From: Pseudomonas indica NBRC 103045
GTDB taxonomy: Bacteria; Pseudomonadota; Gammaproteobacteria; Pseudomonadales; Pseudomonadaceae
Direction: 5' to 3'
Assembly: GCF_002091635.1 (NCBI RefSeq)
Contig: NZ_BDAC01000011.1
Span: 62,001-126,000 of the forward strand
Length of the DNA: 64,000 bases
How positions within the stretch are numbered: position 1 is the stretch's first letter; each line of letters begins with the position of its first letter. This document shows positions 1 to 9,883 of this stretch, in pieces. The translations under genes and the position numbers were made by a program. Below the pieces are notes generated by a model. It was given only the letters and a program-made list of their open reading frames with translations, did not search any database and was not told where the DNA came from.

Positions 1-473
1 ACTCGACGGCCATGGTGGAGCGCTGCCGGGAGTACCTGCATGCCCAGGACTCGATGTTCCAGGAATTGCTGCCGGTCGACGTGATCGAGGCGGACATTCT
101 CGCCCTCGATTTCCAGCCCACATCGCTGGTGGCGTTGAACTTCACCCTGCAATTCATCGATCCCGAGCGCCGGCTCGAATTGCTCGGCCGCATTCGCCAG
201 GCCCTGCTCCCCGGTGGTGCGCTGATCCTGTCGGAAAAGCTGCGCTTCGCCGACGATGAGGAGCAGGCGCTGCTCACCGACCTGCATATCGACTTCAAGC
301 GGGCCAACGGCTACAGCGAGCTGGAAATCGCCCAGAAGCGCAGCGCGCTGGAAAACGTCATGCGGCCCGACAGCCTCGAAGACCATCGCGACCGCCTGCT
401 GGCGGCCGGTTTCCGCAAGGTGGTGCCCTGGTTCCAGTGTCTCAACTTCGCTTCGCTGATCGCCCTGCCATGA
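1..473 (+). CDS. cmoA: Carboxy-S-adenosyl-L-methionine synthase CmoA, C-terminal part (cut by window start)
   Basis: CmoA converts SAM plus prephenate into carboxy-SAM, the donor used by CmoB to make 5-oxyacetyluridine at tRNA position 34. The visible part is the second half of the SAM-dependent methyltransferase fold, with the family stretch NFTLQFI and the downstream [11 protein letters not shown] strand-turn. The usual length is about 245 residues, so roughly 90 residues lie upstream of the window. The ATG at 12 is internal, not the real start. The stop overlaps the cmoB start codon (ATGA), so the two are translationally coupled. Identification rests on the conserved C-terminal half and the cmoB neighbour. 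Confidence 0.93.
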   Translation, partial: STAMVERCREYLHAQDSMFQELLPVDVIEADILALDFQPTSLVALNFTLQFIDPERRLELLGRIRQALLPGGALILSEKLRFADDEEQALLTDLHIDFKRANGYSELEIAQKRSALENVMRPDSLEDHRDRLLAAGFRKVVPWFQCLNFASLIALP

Positions 474-1429
474 TCGATCTCACCCCTCTCGTCCGCCGTC
501 TCGCCGGCACTCCCCTGGCAGCCTGGGCCAATGGCCTGCAGGCGCAACTGGACGCCCGGATGGACATCGGGCACGGCGACCTGGAGCGCTGGCAGGGCGC
601 CCTCGATGCTCTGCCGGATCTGAAACCCACCGATGTCGAACTGCGCGAGCGCTTTCGCCTCGATGCGCCCTGCGCGGATGCCACGCGTGCTCAGCTGAGA
701 AAGGCCCTGCTCGGTCTTTCGCCTTGGCGCAAGGGGCCGTTCGATCTGTTCGGTGTGCACATCGACACCGAATGGCGGTCGGACTGGAAGTGGGCGCGGG
801 TCGCCCCCCATCTAGACCTGCACGGCAAGCGCGTGCTCGATGTGGGCTGCGGCAACGGCTATTACCAGTGGCGCATGCTCGGTGCCGGTGCCGACAGCGT
901 GATCGGGATCGACCCCAACTGGTTGTTCTTCTGCCAGTTCCAGGCCATCCAGCGCTACCTGCCGGACCTGCCGGCGTGGCACCTGCCCTTCGCCCTGGAA
1001 GACCTGCCGGAGCGCCTGGAAGGTTTCGATACGGTGTTTTCCATGGGCGTGCTCTACCACCGCCGCTCGCCCATCGAGCATCTGCTTGCACTCAAGGATT
1101 GCCTGGTCAGAGGCGGCGAACTGGTGCTCGAAACCCTGGTGATCGCCGGCGACGAGCAGAACGTGCTGGTCCCGGAAGACCGCTATGCCCAGATGCGCAA
1201 CGTCTGGTTCCTGCCCTCGGTACCAGCGCTGGAGCGCTGGCTGCGTCGAGCTGGCTTTACCGATGTGCGCTGCGTCGATGTGAGCATTACCCGCGTCGAA
1301 GAACAGCGCAGCACCGAATGGATGCGCTTCCAGTCGCTACCCGACTTCCTCGACCCGCACGACCACTCCCGCACCATCGAGGGCCTGCCGGCGCCGATGC
1401 GCGCCGTGGTGCTGGCGCGCAAGCCGTAA
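470..1429 (+). CDS. cmoB: tRNA U34 carboxymethyltransferase CmoB
   Basis: CmoB transfers the carboxymethyl group of carboxy-SAM to 5-hydroxyuridine at tRNA position 34, giving cmo5U, which widens wobble decoding. The 319-residue product has the CmoB N-terminal region, then the SAM-binding loop [15 protein letters not shown] and the family segment [15 protein letters not shown]. Length fits the family (about 320). I chose the ATG at 470, which overlaps the cmoA stop, over the in-frame upstream start at 437, because [11 protein letters not shown] is the typical N terminus and ATGA coupling fits an operon. Confidence 0.95.
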   Translation: MIDLTPLVRRLAGTPLAAWANGLQAQLDARMDIGHGDLERWQGALDALPDLKPTDVELRERFRLDAPCADATRAQLRKALLGLSPWRKGPFDLFGVHIDTEWRSDWKWARVAPHLDLHGKRVLDVGCGNGYYQWRMLGAGADSVIGIDPNWLFFCQFQAIQRYLPDLPAWHLPFALEDLPERLEGFDTVFSMGVLYHRRSPIEHLLALKDCLVRGGELVLETLVIAGDEQNVLVPEDRYAQMRNVWFLPSVPALERWLRRAGFTDVRCVDVSITRVEEQRSTEWMRFQSLPDFLDPHDHSRTIEGLPAPMRAVVLARKP

Positions 1430-1487
1430 GGATCACGGGGAGACCGGGCGAGCGATTCGTCGCCCAGACAAGATTGGGCGATGCCGC

Positions 1488-1511
1488 GCAGGGCAAATGA
1501 ATTCGCCCTGC
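1488..1511. repeat. Short palindrome of the GGGCGAAT..ATTCGCCC type
   Basis: GCAGGGC and GCCCTGC arms flank an AT-rich centre, between the convergent ends of cmoB and pdxJ. The core GGGCAAATGAATTCGCCC resembles palindromes at 31794, 50416 and 61440. No T-run follows on either strand, so a REP-like repeat is a better reading than a standard terminator, though it could act as one for both genes. Confidence 0.5.
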
Positions 1512-1564
1512 CTGTACGGCCCCTCGCCACACATTAAAGGGGGGCGGCTTTCAGGGAGCGGCTC

Positions 1565-2311
1565 TTAACCCCGCGCCGCTGCCGCGACGATCAATTGCTT
1601 CATCTCCACCACTGCCTGCTTGAACCCCACGAACAGCGCATGGGCGACGATGGCGTGGCCGATGTTCAGCTCATGGACACCGGCAATGGCCGCCACCGGC
1701 TCGACGTTGTGGTAGTGCAGGCCATGGCCGGCATTGACGATCAACCCATGCCCCAGGCCGAATGCCACGCCGTCGCGAATCCGCGCCAGCTCGCGGGCGG
1801 CCTCGGCGGGTGTCTGGGCATCGGCATAACGGCCCGTGTGCAGCTCGATGGCCGGTGCGCCGATGCGTCGCGCGGCCTCGATCTGCCGTTCTTCGGCGTC
1901 GATGAACAACGACACCTCGCAGCCCAGCTTGCTCAGTCGCTCCACCGCCGCACGGATGCGCTCTTCCTGGCCGGCAACGTCCAGGCCGCCTTCAGTGGTC
2001 AGTTCCTGGCGGGTTTCCGGCACCAGGCAGATGTGTTCGGGGCGGATGCTTTCGGCGAAGGCCAGCATCGGCTCGGTAACGCCCATCTCGAAATTCATGC
2101 GCGTCTGCAACATGTCCTTCATGACCCGGACGTCGCGCTCCTGGATATGCCGGCGATCCTCGCGCAAATGCAGGGTAATGCCATCGGCACCGGCTTCCTC
2201 GGCATCCAGGGCGGCCTTGACCGGGTCCGGGTAGCGCGTGCCGCGCGCCTGGCGCAGGGTGGCGACGTGATCGATGTTGACGCCGAGCAGGATGCGGTTG
2301 GCTTCAGTCAC
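1565..2311 (-). CDS. pdxJ: Pyridoxine 5'-phosphate synthase PdxJ
   Basis: PdxJ condenses 3-amino-2-oxopropyl phosphate (made by PdxA) with 1-deoxyxylulose 5-phosphate to give pyridoxine 5'-phosphate, the closing step of the DXP-dependent vitamin B6 route. The 248-residue TIM barrel shows the family hallmarks: [20 protein letters not shown] at the N terminus, [16 protein letters not shown], the FEMGVTEPM segment and [14 protein letters not shown] at the C terminus. The start overlaps the recO stop by 8 bases, making it the last gene of the lepA-to-pdxJ run, as in other pseudomonads. Confidence 0.97.
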   Translation of the reverse strand: MTEANRILLGVNIDHVATLRQARGTRYPDPVKAALDAEEAGADGITLHLREDRRHIQERDVRVMKDMLQTRMNFEMGVTEPMLAFAESIRPEHICLVPETRQELTTEGGLDVAGQEERIRAAVERLSKLGCEVSLFIDAEERQIEAARRIGAPAIELHTGRYADAQTPAEAARELARIRDGVAFGLGHGLIVNAGHGLHYHNVEPVAAIAGVHELNIGHAIVAHALFVGFKQAVVEMKQLIVAAAARG

Positions 2312-2993
2312 GGGGAGGCTCCTTGAGATTCATGAACAACTCGCGGCTGACCAGCGGTCGGCCGCCCAGGTGGGGGGCGAGTGCCTGGCGCATCAGCCGT
2401 TTGGCGGCTGCCAGGGCGCCGGGTACCGACCAGTCGGCCTCGGCCATGGCCAGCAGCTCTGCGCCGTGGAACAAGCCGGGCTGCAACTGGCTAACGGGTT
2501 CCAGGCCGGCATCCGGCTGCAGGCGATAGAGGCCCTCGGTAACGATAGGTTGGCCGGCGATATCCAGGTCCAGGGCGAAACCATAGCCCAGCTCGTCCAG
2601 CAGACGCCATTCGAACGCGCGCAGCAAGGGTTCCAGGGGGCGCCCTTCGGCCAAGGCCAGCAAGGTTGCGGCATAGTGCTCGAAGAACGCGGGATGCGGG
2701 ACTTCGGCCGGCAACAGGCGGATCAATAGTTCGTTGAGATAAAGACCGCTGAACAACGCATCGCCGTTCAACCAATGGGCGATACCGCTGGCTTCCAGGC
2801 GGCTGGCGTTCTTCAGTTCGCCACGTCCGCTGAATTCGACCTCCAGCGGAACGAACGGTCGCGCCAAGCTACCCGCCTTGCCCCGCGCCGAACGCAGGAC
2901 CGCCCGGAGCCGGCCCTGCGGTGTGAAGAAATCCACCAGCGCACTGCTCTCCCGGTACGGACGGCTGTGCAGGACGAAGGCGGATTGAGACAT
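2304..2993 (-). CDS. recO: DNA repair protein RecO
   Basis: RecO acts with RecR (and RecF) to load RecA onto SSB-coated single-stranded DNA and can anneal complementary strands. The 229-residue product begins with an OB-fold N-terminal domain ([19 protein letters not shown] then [12 protein letters not shown]), followed by a helical domain. It lacks the four-cysteine zinc site of some RecO proteins, as is common in gammaproteobacteria. It sits between era and pdxJ, the usual place in Pseudomonas, 43 bases after era and overlapping pdxJ. Confidence 0.95.
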   Translation of the reverse strand: MSQSAFVLHSRPYRESSALVDFFTPQGRLRAVLRSARGKAGSLARPFVPLEVEFSGRGELKNASRLEASGIAHWLNGDALFSGLYLNELLIRLLPAEVPHPAFFEHYAATLLALAEGRPLEPLLRAFEWRLLDELGYGFALDLDIAGQPIVTEGLYRLQPDAGLEPVSQLQPGLFHGAELLAMAEADWSVPGALAAAKRLMRQALAPHLGGRPLVSRELFMNLKEPPRD

Positions 2994-3036
2994 AGGAGGC
3001 GTTCAGCCAGTTTGGTGTCGGCTCGAGGCCGGAGGA

Positions 3037-3945
3037 TCAAACGTCCAGGTAGCCGAGCGACCGCAGGGCGCGTTCGTCGTCCGACCAGCCGCCTTTCACT
3101 TTCACCCAAAGATTGAGCATGACCTTGGAATCGAACATGGTTTCCATGTCCTTGCGCGCATCCTGGCCAATCCGTTTGATGCGCTCACCCTTGTCGCCGA
3201 TGATGATCTTCTTCTGCCCCTCGCGCTCGACGAGGATCAGCGCGTGGATGTGCAGGATGCGTCCTTCCTGCTTGAACTCTTCGATTTCCACGGTGATCTG
3301 GTAGGGCAATTCCGCCCCGAGCTGGCGCATGATCTTCTCGCGCACCAACTCAGCCGCGAGGAAACGGCTGGAGCGATCGGTGATCTGGTCTTCCGGGAAG
3401 AAGTGATCGCCCTCGGGCAAACGCTCGGCTACCAGGCGCTCCAGGGTGTCGAGGTTAATCCCCTGCTGGGCGGAGATCGGCACGATTTCCGCGTTGGGCA
3501 ACTGCTGGGCCAGCCATTCCAGATGCGGCAGCAGCTCGGCCTTATCCTCGATGCGGTCGGTCTTGTTCACCGCGAGCAACACCGGGCACTGCACGTACTG
3601 CACCCGCTCGAGCACCATCTGGTCCTCGTCGGTCCAGCGGGTACGGTCGACCACGAAGACCACCACGTCGACGTCCTTCAACGCCGCCGAAGCGCTCTTG
3701 TTCATGTAGCGGTTCAGCGCTTTCTCGCTGTTCTTGTGCAGGCCGGGGGTATCCACGTAGATCGCCTGGACCGCCCCTTCGGTCTTGATGCCCAGCATGT
3801 TGTGCCGGGTGGTCTGCGGCTTGCGCGAGGTGATCGCCAGCTTCTGCCCGAGAATGTGGTTGAGCAAGGTCGACTTGCCCACGTTGGGGCGGCCGACAAT
3901 GGCTACATAGCCACAGCGGGACATGTCTTCGTCGATCTCACTCAT
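3037..3945 (-). CDS. era: GTPase Era
   Basis: Era is an essential GTPase that binds the 3' end of 16S rRNA during 30S assembly. The 302-residue protein has the GTPase motifs in order: G1 GRPNVGKST (about residues 17-25), G3 DTPGLH, G4 NKTD, and a C-terminal KH domain with the loop [13 protein letters not shown]. Length matches the family (about 300). The start overlaps rnc by 8 bases, giving the conserved rnc-era coupling. Confidence 0.97.
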   Translation of the reverse strand: MSEIDEDMSRCGYVAIVGRPNVGKSTLLNHILGQKLAITSRKPQTTRHNMLGIKTEGAVQAIYVDTPGLHKNSEKALNRYMNKSASAALKDVDVVVFVVDRTRWTDEDQMVLERVQYVQCPVLLAVNKTDRIEDKAELLPHLEWLAQQLPNAEIVPISAQQGINLDTLERLVAERLPEGDHFFPEDQITDRSSRFLAAELVREKIMRQLGAELPYQITVEIEEFKQEGRILHIHALILVEREGQKKIIIGDKGERIKRIGQDARKDMETMFDSKVMLNLWVKVKGGWSDDERALRSLGYLDV

Positions 3946-4627
3946 TACCGTTCTCCACGCCCAGGGCGATCAGGGCGGCGGCCGCCGCGACCTGTTCGGC
4001 GATACGGCGGCTGGCGCCCTGCCCCTGGGTCTTGTCATTCAAAAGGGTTACCTGGCACTCGACGAAGAACGTCCGGCAGTGCGGTTCTCCCTGGATATCC
4101 ACCACCTCGTAGCGAGGCAGCTCGCAGGCACGCGACTGCAGGTATTCCTGTAGGCGTGTCTTCGGGTCTTTGTTGGTATCCACCAGCGTCAGGCCGTCCA
4201 GCTCGTTGGCGAGCCAGTCCAGCACCCGTTCGCGCGCCGCTTCCATGCCCGCATCCAGATAGATGGCACCGATCAGTGCCTCCAGCGCATCGGCAAGGAT
4301 GGATTCGCGGCGGAAACCACCGCTCTTCAACTCGCCGGAGCCGAGCCGCAGGTATTCCCCCAGCTCGAACCCACGGGCCAGTTGCGCCAGCGTCTCGCCC
4401 TTGACCAAGCGCGCGCGCAGACGCGACAGCTGACCCTCGCGGGCCTGGGGAAAGCGGGCGAACAGGGCCTCGCCGGCAACGAAGTTGAGGATGGCATCAC
4501 CGAGGAATTCCAGGCGCTCGTTATTGCGCCCGGCGAAGCTGCGATGGGTGAGAGCCAGGACCATCAGGTCCTGGTTCTTGAAACTATGACCGAGCTTGCG
4601 CTCGAGGCGGCCTAACGTTGAGCTCAC
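3938..4627 (-). CDS. rnc: Ribonuclease III
   Basis: RNase III cleaves double-stranded RNA in rRNA precursors and mRNAs. The 229-residue protein carries the signature [12 protein letters not shown] near residues 35-46, the second acidic cluster [13 protein letters not shown], and a C-terminal dsRNA-binding domain beginning [12 protein letters not shown]. Its start overlaps the stop of the DUF4845 gene by 4 bases and its end overlaps era, so the three are tightly coupled. Confidence 0.97.
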   Translation of the reverse strand: MSSTLGRLERKLGHSFKNQDLMVLALTHRSFAGRNNERLEFLGDAILNFVAGEALFARFPQAREGQLSRLRARLVKGETLAQLARGFELGEYLRLGSGELKSGGFRRESILADALEALIGAIYLDAGMEAARERVLDWLANELDGLTLVDTNKDPKTRLQEYLQSRACELPRYEVVDIQGEPHCRTFFVECQVTLLNDKTQGQGASRRIAEQVAAAAALIALGVENGNE

Positions 4628-5001
4628 GGCATGCGTAACCGAAATTCTTTGTCGAAGCGCACCACGAGATCGAGGTTCTCGATCAGCGGTTCGCGTTTTT
4701 CATATTTCAGATGAGCACGGAATTCGTTGTTTTCCATATTCACCTTCAATACTTTCTTCATGTCCAGGTCCCGGATACCGTTGACCTGCATGCCCTTGCT
4801 GACATGCTCGTAGAAGTCGCCCACGGTCTGGATATTCAAGGCCTTGTCGGTTTCGACCGAGGAAATGATCTTTTCCATCGACATATAGTCGAGATAATGC
4901 GGAATGATCTTGAACGCAGTACTGGCAAGGAATGCAACAACGGCCAGAACGACCAGCCACCCCAGTATCGACAGACCTTTCTGCGAACGCGCAAATGTCA
5001 T
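4624..5001 (-). CDS. DUF4845 family single-pass membrane protein
   Basis: This is a short protein of unknown function always found, in my knowledge of Pseudomonas genomes, between lepB and rnc. The 125-residue product starts [15 protein letters not shown], has one hydrophobic segment near residues 10-33 and a soluble C-terminal part rich in charged residues. The GLS.LGW N terminus resembles type IV pilin-like N-terminal segments, but no prepilin cleavage site is convincing. I chose the ATG at 5001 because a GGGGTC Shine-Dalgarno-like stretch sits just upstream; the in-frame ATG at 5013 has none. Confidence 0.85.
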   Translation of the reverse strand: MTFARSQKGLSILGWLVVLAVVAFLASTAFKIIPHYLDYMSMEKIISSVETDKALNIQTVGDFYEHVSKGMQVNGIRDLDMKKVLKVNMENNEFRAHLKYEKREPLIENLDLVVRFDKEFRLRMP

Positions 5002-5102
5002 GATTGACCCCAATGTCAGTGTTATTCGATCACCCGAACGGGCAAGGCAAGACTATATATAGCGGCCGGCGCTGTCTTGAACAGCGCCGCACAATTTGGG
5101 AA

Positions 5103-5957
5103 TCAGTGAATCAACCCGACTCGCGAAAAGTTGGGCAGATTACGCAGTTTGGGATCGGGCCAGCTCATCCACACCGCAAAGGCTTTGCCGACGATGTTGC
5201 GGTCCGGCACCATCCCACGCAATTCCTTTGGAATCTTGGGATCGTTCCAGTAACGGCTGTCGTTGGAGTTGTCGCGGTTGTCGCCCATCATGAAATAGTG
5301 GCCTTCCGGCACCACCCACTCACGACCCGGTTCGATGCGATAGCGGCTCATTTCCTTGCGCACCAAGTGCTCCACCGCTCCGAGTTTCTCTTTGTACAGC
5401 ACGGCACTGCCGAGCGTGCCCGGCTCTTCGCCGACAAGGCTTTCGGTGATCGGCTGTTCATTGATGAACAGGTGCTTGTCGCTGCTGTAGCGCACCACGT
5501 CACCCGGCAGGCCGACGACGCGCTTGATGTAATTGATGTTCGGGTCGCTGGGATAGCGGAACACCATCACATCGCCGCGCTGGGGGTTGTCCACCTCGAT
5601 CACCTTGGTGTCCAGCACCGGCAGGCGGATGCCGTAGGCAAACTTGTTCACCAGGATGAAATCGCCCACTTCTAGGGTCGGTTTCATCGAGCCGGAGGGA
5701 ATCTGGAACGGCTCGACCAGGAAGGAGCGCAGCACCAGGACGATGGCCAGCACCGGGAAGAAGGACTTGCCATACTCCACCAGCACCGGTTCCCGGCCGA
5801 GCTTTTCCAGCACCTCTTCGTCGGGTTCGCCGACGCGCCCCTGATAAGCGGCAATCGCAGCGCGCCGACGTGGAGCCAGCAGAACCAGATCCAGCAGTGC
5901 CAAGGCGCCGCATACCGCTACGGCGATGACCAACAACAGAGGGAAATTGATTGACAT
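5103..5957 (-). CDS. lepB: Signal peptidase I LepB
   Basis: LepB removes Sec and Tat signal peptides at the periplasmic face of the inner membrane. The 284-residue protein has an N-terminal membrane segment (residues 4-28), a cytoplasmic loop, a second hydrophobic segment around residues 66-80, then the catalytic region: Ser90 in IPSGSMKPTL and Lys145 in NYIKRVVGLPGD, matching the Ser/Lys dyad of E. coli LepB. Box E is GDNRDNSNDSRYW. It lies 5 bases after lepA, forming the usual lepA-lepB operon. Confidence 0.97.
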   Translation of the reverse strand: MSINFPLLLVIAVAVCGALALLDLVLLAPRRRAAIAAYQGRVGEPDEEVLEKLGREPVLVEYGKSFFPVLAIVLVLRSFLVEPFQIPSGSMKPTLEVGDFILVNKFAYGIRLPVLDTKVIEVDNPQRGDVMVFRYPSDPNINYIKRVVGLPGDVVRYSSDKHLFINEQPITESLVGEEPGTLGSAVLYKEKLGAVEHLVRKEMSRYRIEPGREWVVPEGHYFMMGDNRDNSNDSRYWNDPKIPKELRGMVPDRNIVGKAFAVWMSWPDPKLRNLPNFSRVGLIH

Positions 5958-5962
5958 AGACC

Positions 5963-7762
5963 CTAGCTATCCACTTTGAGCACGGCGAGGAAGGCTTCCT
6001 GAGGAATCTCCACGCTACCGACCTGCTTCATCCGCTTCTTACCGGCCTTCTGCTTTTCCAGCAGCTTGCGCTTACGGCTGACGTCGCCGCCGTAGCACTT
6101 GGCCAATACGTTCTTCCTGAGCGCCTTGACCGTGGTCCGGGCGACGACCTGGCCGCCGATGGCCGCCTGGATCGCCACATCGAACATCTGCCGAGGGATC
6201 AGCTCCTTCATCTTCTCGGTCAACGAACGGCCCTTCTGGTGGGACCTGTCACGATGCACGATCAGGGCCAGGGCATCGACCTTGTCGCCGTTGATCAGCA
6301 CGTCGAGCTTGACCAGGTTGGCCGCCTGGAAGCGATCGAAGCTGTAGTCCAGGGACGCATAGCCCCGGCTCACGGATTTCAGACGATCGAAGAAGTCCAG
6401 CACCACCTCGTTCATCGGCAGGTCATAGCTGACCTGGACCTGGCTGCTGAGGAACTGCATGTCGCGCTGCACGCCACGTTTTTCGATGCACAGGGTAATG
6501 ACGTTGCCCAGATGCTCCTGGGGCACCAGGATATTCGCCCGCACGATCGGCTCACGCATCTCGGCGATGGACGCCAGGTCGGGCAGCTTCGAGGGGTTGT
6601 CGACGTAGACGGTATCGCCGTTCTTCAGCACGACCTCATAGACCACGGTCGGCGCGGTGGTAATCAGGTCCAGGTCGTATTCGCGCTCCAGGCGCTCCTG
6701 GATGATCTCCATGTGCAGCATGCCAAGGAAGCCGATGCGGAAGCCGAAGCCCAAGGCATCGGAGCTTTCCGGCTCGTATTGCAGGGCCGCATCGTTCAGC
6801 GTCAGCTTTTGCAGGGCCTCGCGGAAATCCTCGAAATCGTCGGAGCTGACCGGGAACAGGCCGGCATATACCTGCGGTTTAATCCTCTGGAAGCCCGGTA
6901 GCATGTCCACGTCGGGCGTGGTGGACAGGGTCAGGGTATCGCCCACCGGGGCGCCATGGATATCCTTGATGCCGGCGATGATGAACCCTACTTCACCGGC
7001 CTTCAGGTCCGCCGTCTCGGTATGCTTGGGCGTGAAGACGCCGACGCTGTCCACCTGATGCAATTTGCCGGTGGATTTCACCAGAATCTTGTCGCCTTTC
7101 TTCACCCGGCCATGTTTGACGCGTACCAGGGAGACCACGCCGAGGTAGTTGTCGAACCAGGAGTCGATGATCAGTGCCTGCAGCGGCGCTTCGATTTCAC
7201 CTTCCGGCGCTGGAATCACCTGGATCAGGCGCTCCAGCACATCGGTCACGCCCATGCCGCTCTTGGCGCTACAGGGGACCGCGTCGGTCGCATCGATGCC
7301 GATGATGTGTTCGATTTCGTCCTTCACCCGCTCCGGCTCGGCCTGGGGCAGGTCCATCTTGTTCAGCACGGGCATGACTTCCAGGCCCTGCTCGATGGCG
7401 GTGTAGCAGTTGGCGACCGACTGGGCCTCGACGCCCTGGCCCGCATCCACCACCAGCAGCGCGCCTTCGCAGGCGGCCAGGGAGCGGCTGACTTCATAGG
7501 TGAAGTCGACATGGCCGGGCGTATCGATGAAGTTCAACTGGTAGGTCTTACCGTCCTGCGCCTTGTAGTGCAGGGTGACGCTATGGGCCTTGATGGTGAT
7601 GCCGCGCTCGCGCTCCAGATCCATGGAATCGAGCACCTGGGCCTCCATCTCGCGATCGGCGAGGCCACCACAGATCTGGATGAAACGGTCCGCCAACGTC
7701 GACTTGCCGTGGTCGATATGGGCGATGATGGAGAAATTGCGGATATGACTCAGGTCACTCAC
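5963..7762 (-). CDS. lepA: Elongation factor 4 (LepA)
   Basis: LepA is a ribosome-associated translational GTPase that back-translocates or helps assembly and initiation under stress. The 599-residue protein has G1 AHIDHGKST near the N terminus, G3 DTPGH, G4 NKMD, EF-G-like domains II, III and V, and the LepA-specific C terminus. I chose the GTG at 7762, which gives [19 protein letters not shown] and exactly the family length; an in-frame upstream extension to 7912 runs through the intergenic region and is not supported. Confidence 0.96.
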   Translation of the reverse strand: MSDLSHIRNFSIIAHIDHGKSTLADRFIQICGGLADREMEAQVLDSMDLERERGITIKAHSVTLHYKAQDGKTYQLNFIDTPGHVDFTYEVSRSLAACEGALLVVDAGQGVEAQSVANCYTAIEQGLEVMPVLNKMDLPQAEPERVKDEIEHIIGIDATDAVPCSAKSGMGVTDVLERLIQVIPAPEGEIEAPLQALIIDSWFDNYLGVVSLVRVKHGRVKKGDKILVKSTGKLHQVDSVGVFTPKHTETADLKAGEVGFIIAGIKDIHGAPVGDTLTLSTTPDVDMLPGFQRIKPQVYAGLFPVSSDDFEDFREALQKLTLNDAALQYEPESSDALGFGFRIGFLGMLHMEIIQERLEREYDLDLITTAPTVVYEVVLKNGDTVYVDNPSKLPDLASIAEMREPIVRANILVPQEHLGNVITLCIEKRGVQRDMQFLSSQVQVSYDLPMNEVVLDFFDRLKSVSRGYASLDYSFDRFQAANLVKLDVLINGDKVDALALIVHRDRSHQKGRSLTEKMKELIPRQMFDVAIQAAIGGQVVARTTVKALRKNVLAKCYGGDVSRKRKLLEKQKAGKKRMKQVGSVEIPQEAFLAVLKVDS

Positions 7763-7897
7763 GTGATCAACACTCAAAAAGGCCGCGGGCAGGCTGCCCA
7801 CCGAAAATAGCCCGCGAGTGTACCCGATCGAGCGCCAGGGCGTCACGCCCAGGCGCCAGCCGGAGCCCATGAAAAGGGCGGTCACGCACAACCCCAA

Positions 7898-7933
7898 CGA
7901 AAAACGCCGCACAGCATGCGTACGGCGTTTTTT
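7898..7933 (-). terminator. Intrinsic terminator after mucD, T-rich on both strands
   Basis: A stem of AAAACGCCG pairing with CGGCGTTTT, loop about 13 bases, lies just after mucD (minus strand) and before lepA. A T-run follows the stem on the plus strand and the A-run gives a U-run on the minus strand. It would separate the algU-mucABCD operon from lepA. Confidence 0.8.
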
Positions 7934-7970
7934 GCGGGGCCGAGACTAGCGCCCTTTTCTCCCCTCGCGA

Positions 7971-9395
7971 TTACTCGGACAGCTTGAACGTGATGAAGCT
8001 GGCACGCCCCTGCCGCAGCACGCGCATGGACACGGAGCGGTTCTTCGGCAGGTCCTGGGCGACCTTGGTGAACGTCTTGGCCGAATCGATGGCCTGGTTG
8101 TTCAGATGGGTGATGACATCCCCCGGACGCAAGCCGATCAAGGCTGCGGGCCCGCTTTCCAGTACTTCGCTGATCACCACACCGCCTTTCAGGTCGAGGG
8201 CCTTCTTCTGCTCGTCGGACAGCTCGGCCACCTTGACACCCAGACGGTTGCTGCTGCGCTCGGCACCCGGCACCTTGCCGACGGCGACCTCATCACCCTC
8301 TTCCGGCAACGCGCCGATGGTCAGTTGCAGCTTGCGGCGCTCGCCGTCACGCACCACTTCCAGATCGGCCTTGCTGCCCGGCTTGAGGCCACCCACCAGA
8401 TGCGGCAGATCGGCGGACATGACGATCGGACGACCATTCAGGCTCAGGATGACATCGCCCACCTGGAGCCCGCCCTTGTCGGCCGGACCACCTTCCAGCA
8501 CCTGAGCAACCAGCGCACCAGCCGGTTTTTCCAGACCGAAGGATTCAGCCAGGTCCTTGCTGACCTCCTGAATCACAACACCCAGCCAGCCACGGCTGAC
8601 CTTGCCTTCGGACTTCAACTGGTTGGCCACGTCCATGGCGACGTCGATCGGAATGGCGAAAGACAAGCCCATGAAGCCGCCCGAGCGAGTGAAAATCTGC
8701 GAGTTGATGCCGACCACTTCACCGTCCAGATTGAACAGCGGACCGCCCGAGTTGCCCGGGTTGATCGCCACGTCGGTCTGGATGAACGGCACATAGCTCT
8801 CGTTCGGCAGGCTACGCCCCTTGGCGCTGACGATACCGGCGGTCACGGAGTGATCGAAGCCGAACGGCGAACCGATGGCCAGCACCCACTCACCGACCTT
8901 CAAGGCTTCGGAGTTGCCCAACTTGACCGTGGGCAACCCCTTGCCTTCGACTTTCAGCAAGGCCACGTCGGTACGCGGATCGGCACCGACCAGCTTGGCC
9001 TCCAGCTCGCTACGGTCGGACAGACGCACGATGATCTCGTCGGCATCGGCCACCACGTGGTTATTGGTCAGCACATAGCCATCGTCGGAAATGATGAAGC
9101 CGGAGCCGAGCGACTGCGCTTCACGCTGGCGGCCGCCCGGATTGCGCGGAACCTGCGGAATGCTGCGCTCGAAGAACTCACGGAAGATCGGCGGCAGCCC
9201 TTCGAGATCGGGAATCTGCGCACTGGCGGTGCTGGCCGGCAGCTTCTGCCGGGTACTGATGTTCACGACCGCGGGCGACGCTTCCTGGACCAGCTCGGTG
9301 AAATCCGGCAGATCGGCACGCGCCACCAGCGCCTGGCTCAGCATCAGTAACGCAGCCAGGACGGACAGACAGGATTTCCAACTAGGCATTGACAT
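7971..9395 (-). CDS. mucD: Periplasmic serine protease MucD (DegP/HtrA family)
   Basis: MucD is a DegP-like protease that clears misfolded periplasmic proteins and so damps AlgU activation and alginate production. The product is 474 residues from the ATG at 9395, preceded by a GGGGAG ribosome site; an in-frame start at 9431 lies inside mucC's tail and is less likely. A signal peptide ends near VARA. The trypsin-like domain has the catalytic His in NNHVV, Asp in DPRTDVALLK and Ser in NPGNSGGPL. Two PDZ domains follow (around residues 265-365 and 385-470). Length equals that of P. aeruginosa MucD. Confidence 0.97.
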   Translation of the reverse strand: MSMPSWKSCLSVLAALLMLSQALVARADLPDFTELVQEASPAVVNISTRQKLPASTASAQIPDLEGLPPIFREFFERSIPQVPRNPGGRQREAQSLGSGFIISDDGYVLTNNHVVADADEIIVRLSDRSELEAKLVGADPRTDVALLKVEGKGLPTVKLGNSEALKVGEWVLAIGSPFGFDHSVTAGIVSAKGRSLPNESYVPFIQTDVAINPGNSGGPLFNLDGEVVGINSQIFTRSGGFMGLSFAIPIDVAMDVANQLKSEGKVSRGWLGVVIQEVSKDLAESFGLEKPAGALVAQVLEGGPADKGGLQVGDVILSLNGRPIVMSADLPHLVGGLKPGSKADLEVVRDGERRKLQLTIGALPEEGDEVAVGKVPGAERSSNRLGVKVAELSDEQKKALDLKGGVVISEVLESGPAALIGLRPGDVITHLNNQAIDSAKTFTKVAQDLPKNRSVSMRVLRQGRASFITFKLSE

Positions 9396-9427
9396 CACAA
9401 CTCCCCTGCTCAAACAAGCTTGAAATC

Positions 9428-9883
9428 TCACCGCTGACCGGTAGCCCCGGCGAGCATGGCGCGCAGCACGACCGGCTGCAACGCGGGATCGTCCGCCGCC
9501 CGCCGGCTATGCCAGCGAACACCGAACCAGGTCAGGGCGAAACCGCCCAGCCCCGAAAAAATGACTAGAGGTTCGCCCAACGCCAGACGCTCGGCAAGTA
9601 TCGCGGCCAGGAACAGCCCAAGCAGAGGGAGAAGGTAAATCAGAATGGAACCACGCAGCAGCAGCTCTTCACGAATGCCGATGACTACCGGGTCACCCAC
9701 ATCGAGCTGTAAATCGGAAAGGGCCCGGACGTATCCACGCCGGGCCCCCACTCCTAACTTTTCCATGATGCCTTGACCGCACCCGGCACTTGCCGAACAG
9801 GCGGTACAGGTACTCTTTCGCAAGGTCTCGACCCAGACGGCGCCGGGCTCTACTGCAATGACCCGCCCCTGCTCTTCGATCAT
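9428..9883 (-). CDS. mucC: MucC / RseC-SoxC family integral membrane protein
   Basis: MucC is the fourth gene of the algU operon and belongs to the RseC family, whose members modulate the envelope-stress sigma circuit or the SoxR-reducing system. The 151-residue protein has a soluble N-terminal part with a cysteine cluster (Cys26, Cys29, Cys35 in CTACSASAGC) and two membrane segments near residues 70-90 and 93-115. It overlaps mucB by 4 bases. The cysteine cluster suggests metal or redox binding, but this is inference. Confidence 0.9.
   Translation of the reverse strand: MIEEQGRVIAVEPGAVWVETLRKSTCTACSASAGCGQGIMEKLGVGARRGYVRALSDLQLDVGDPVVIGIREELLLRGSILIYLLPLLGLFLAAILAERLALGEPLVIFSGLGGFALTWFGVRWHSRRAADDPALQPVVLRAMLAGATGQR

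Noticed and set aside
7763..7912. N-terminal extension of lepA
   Set aside because: The GTG at 7762 gives the exact family length and N terminus; the extension overlaps the terminator region upstream.
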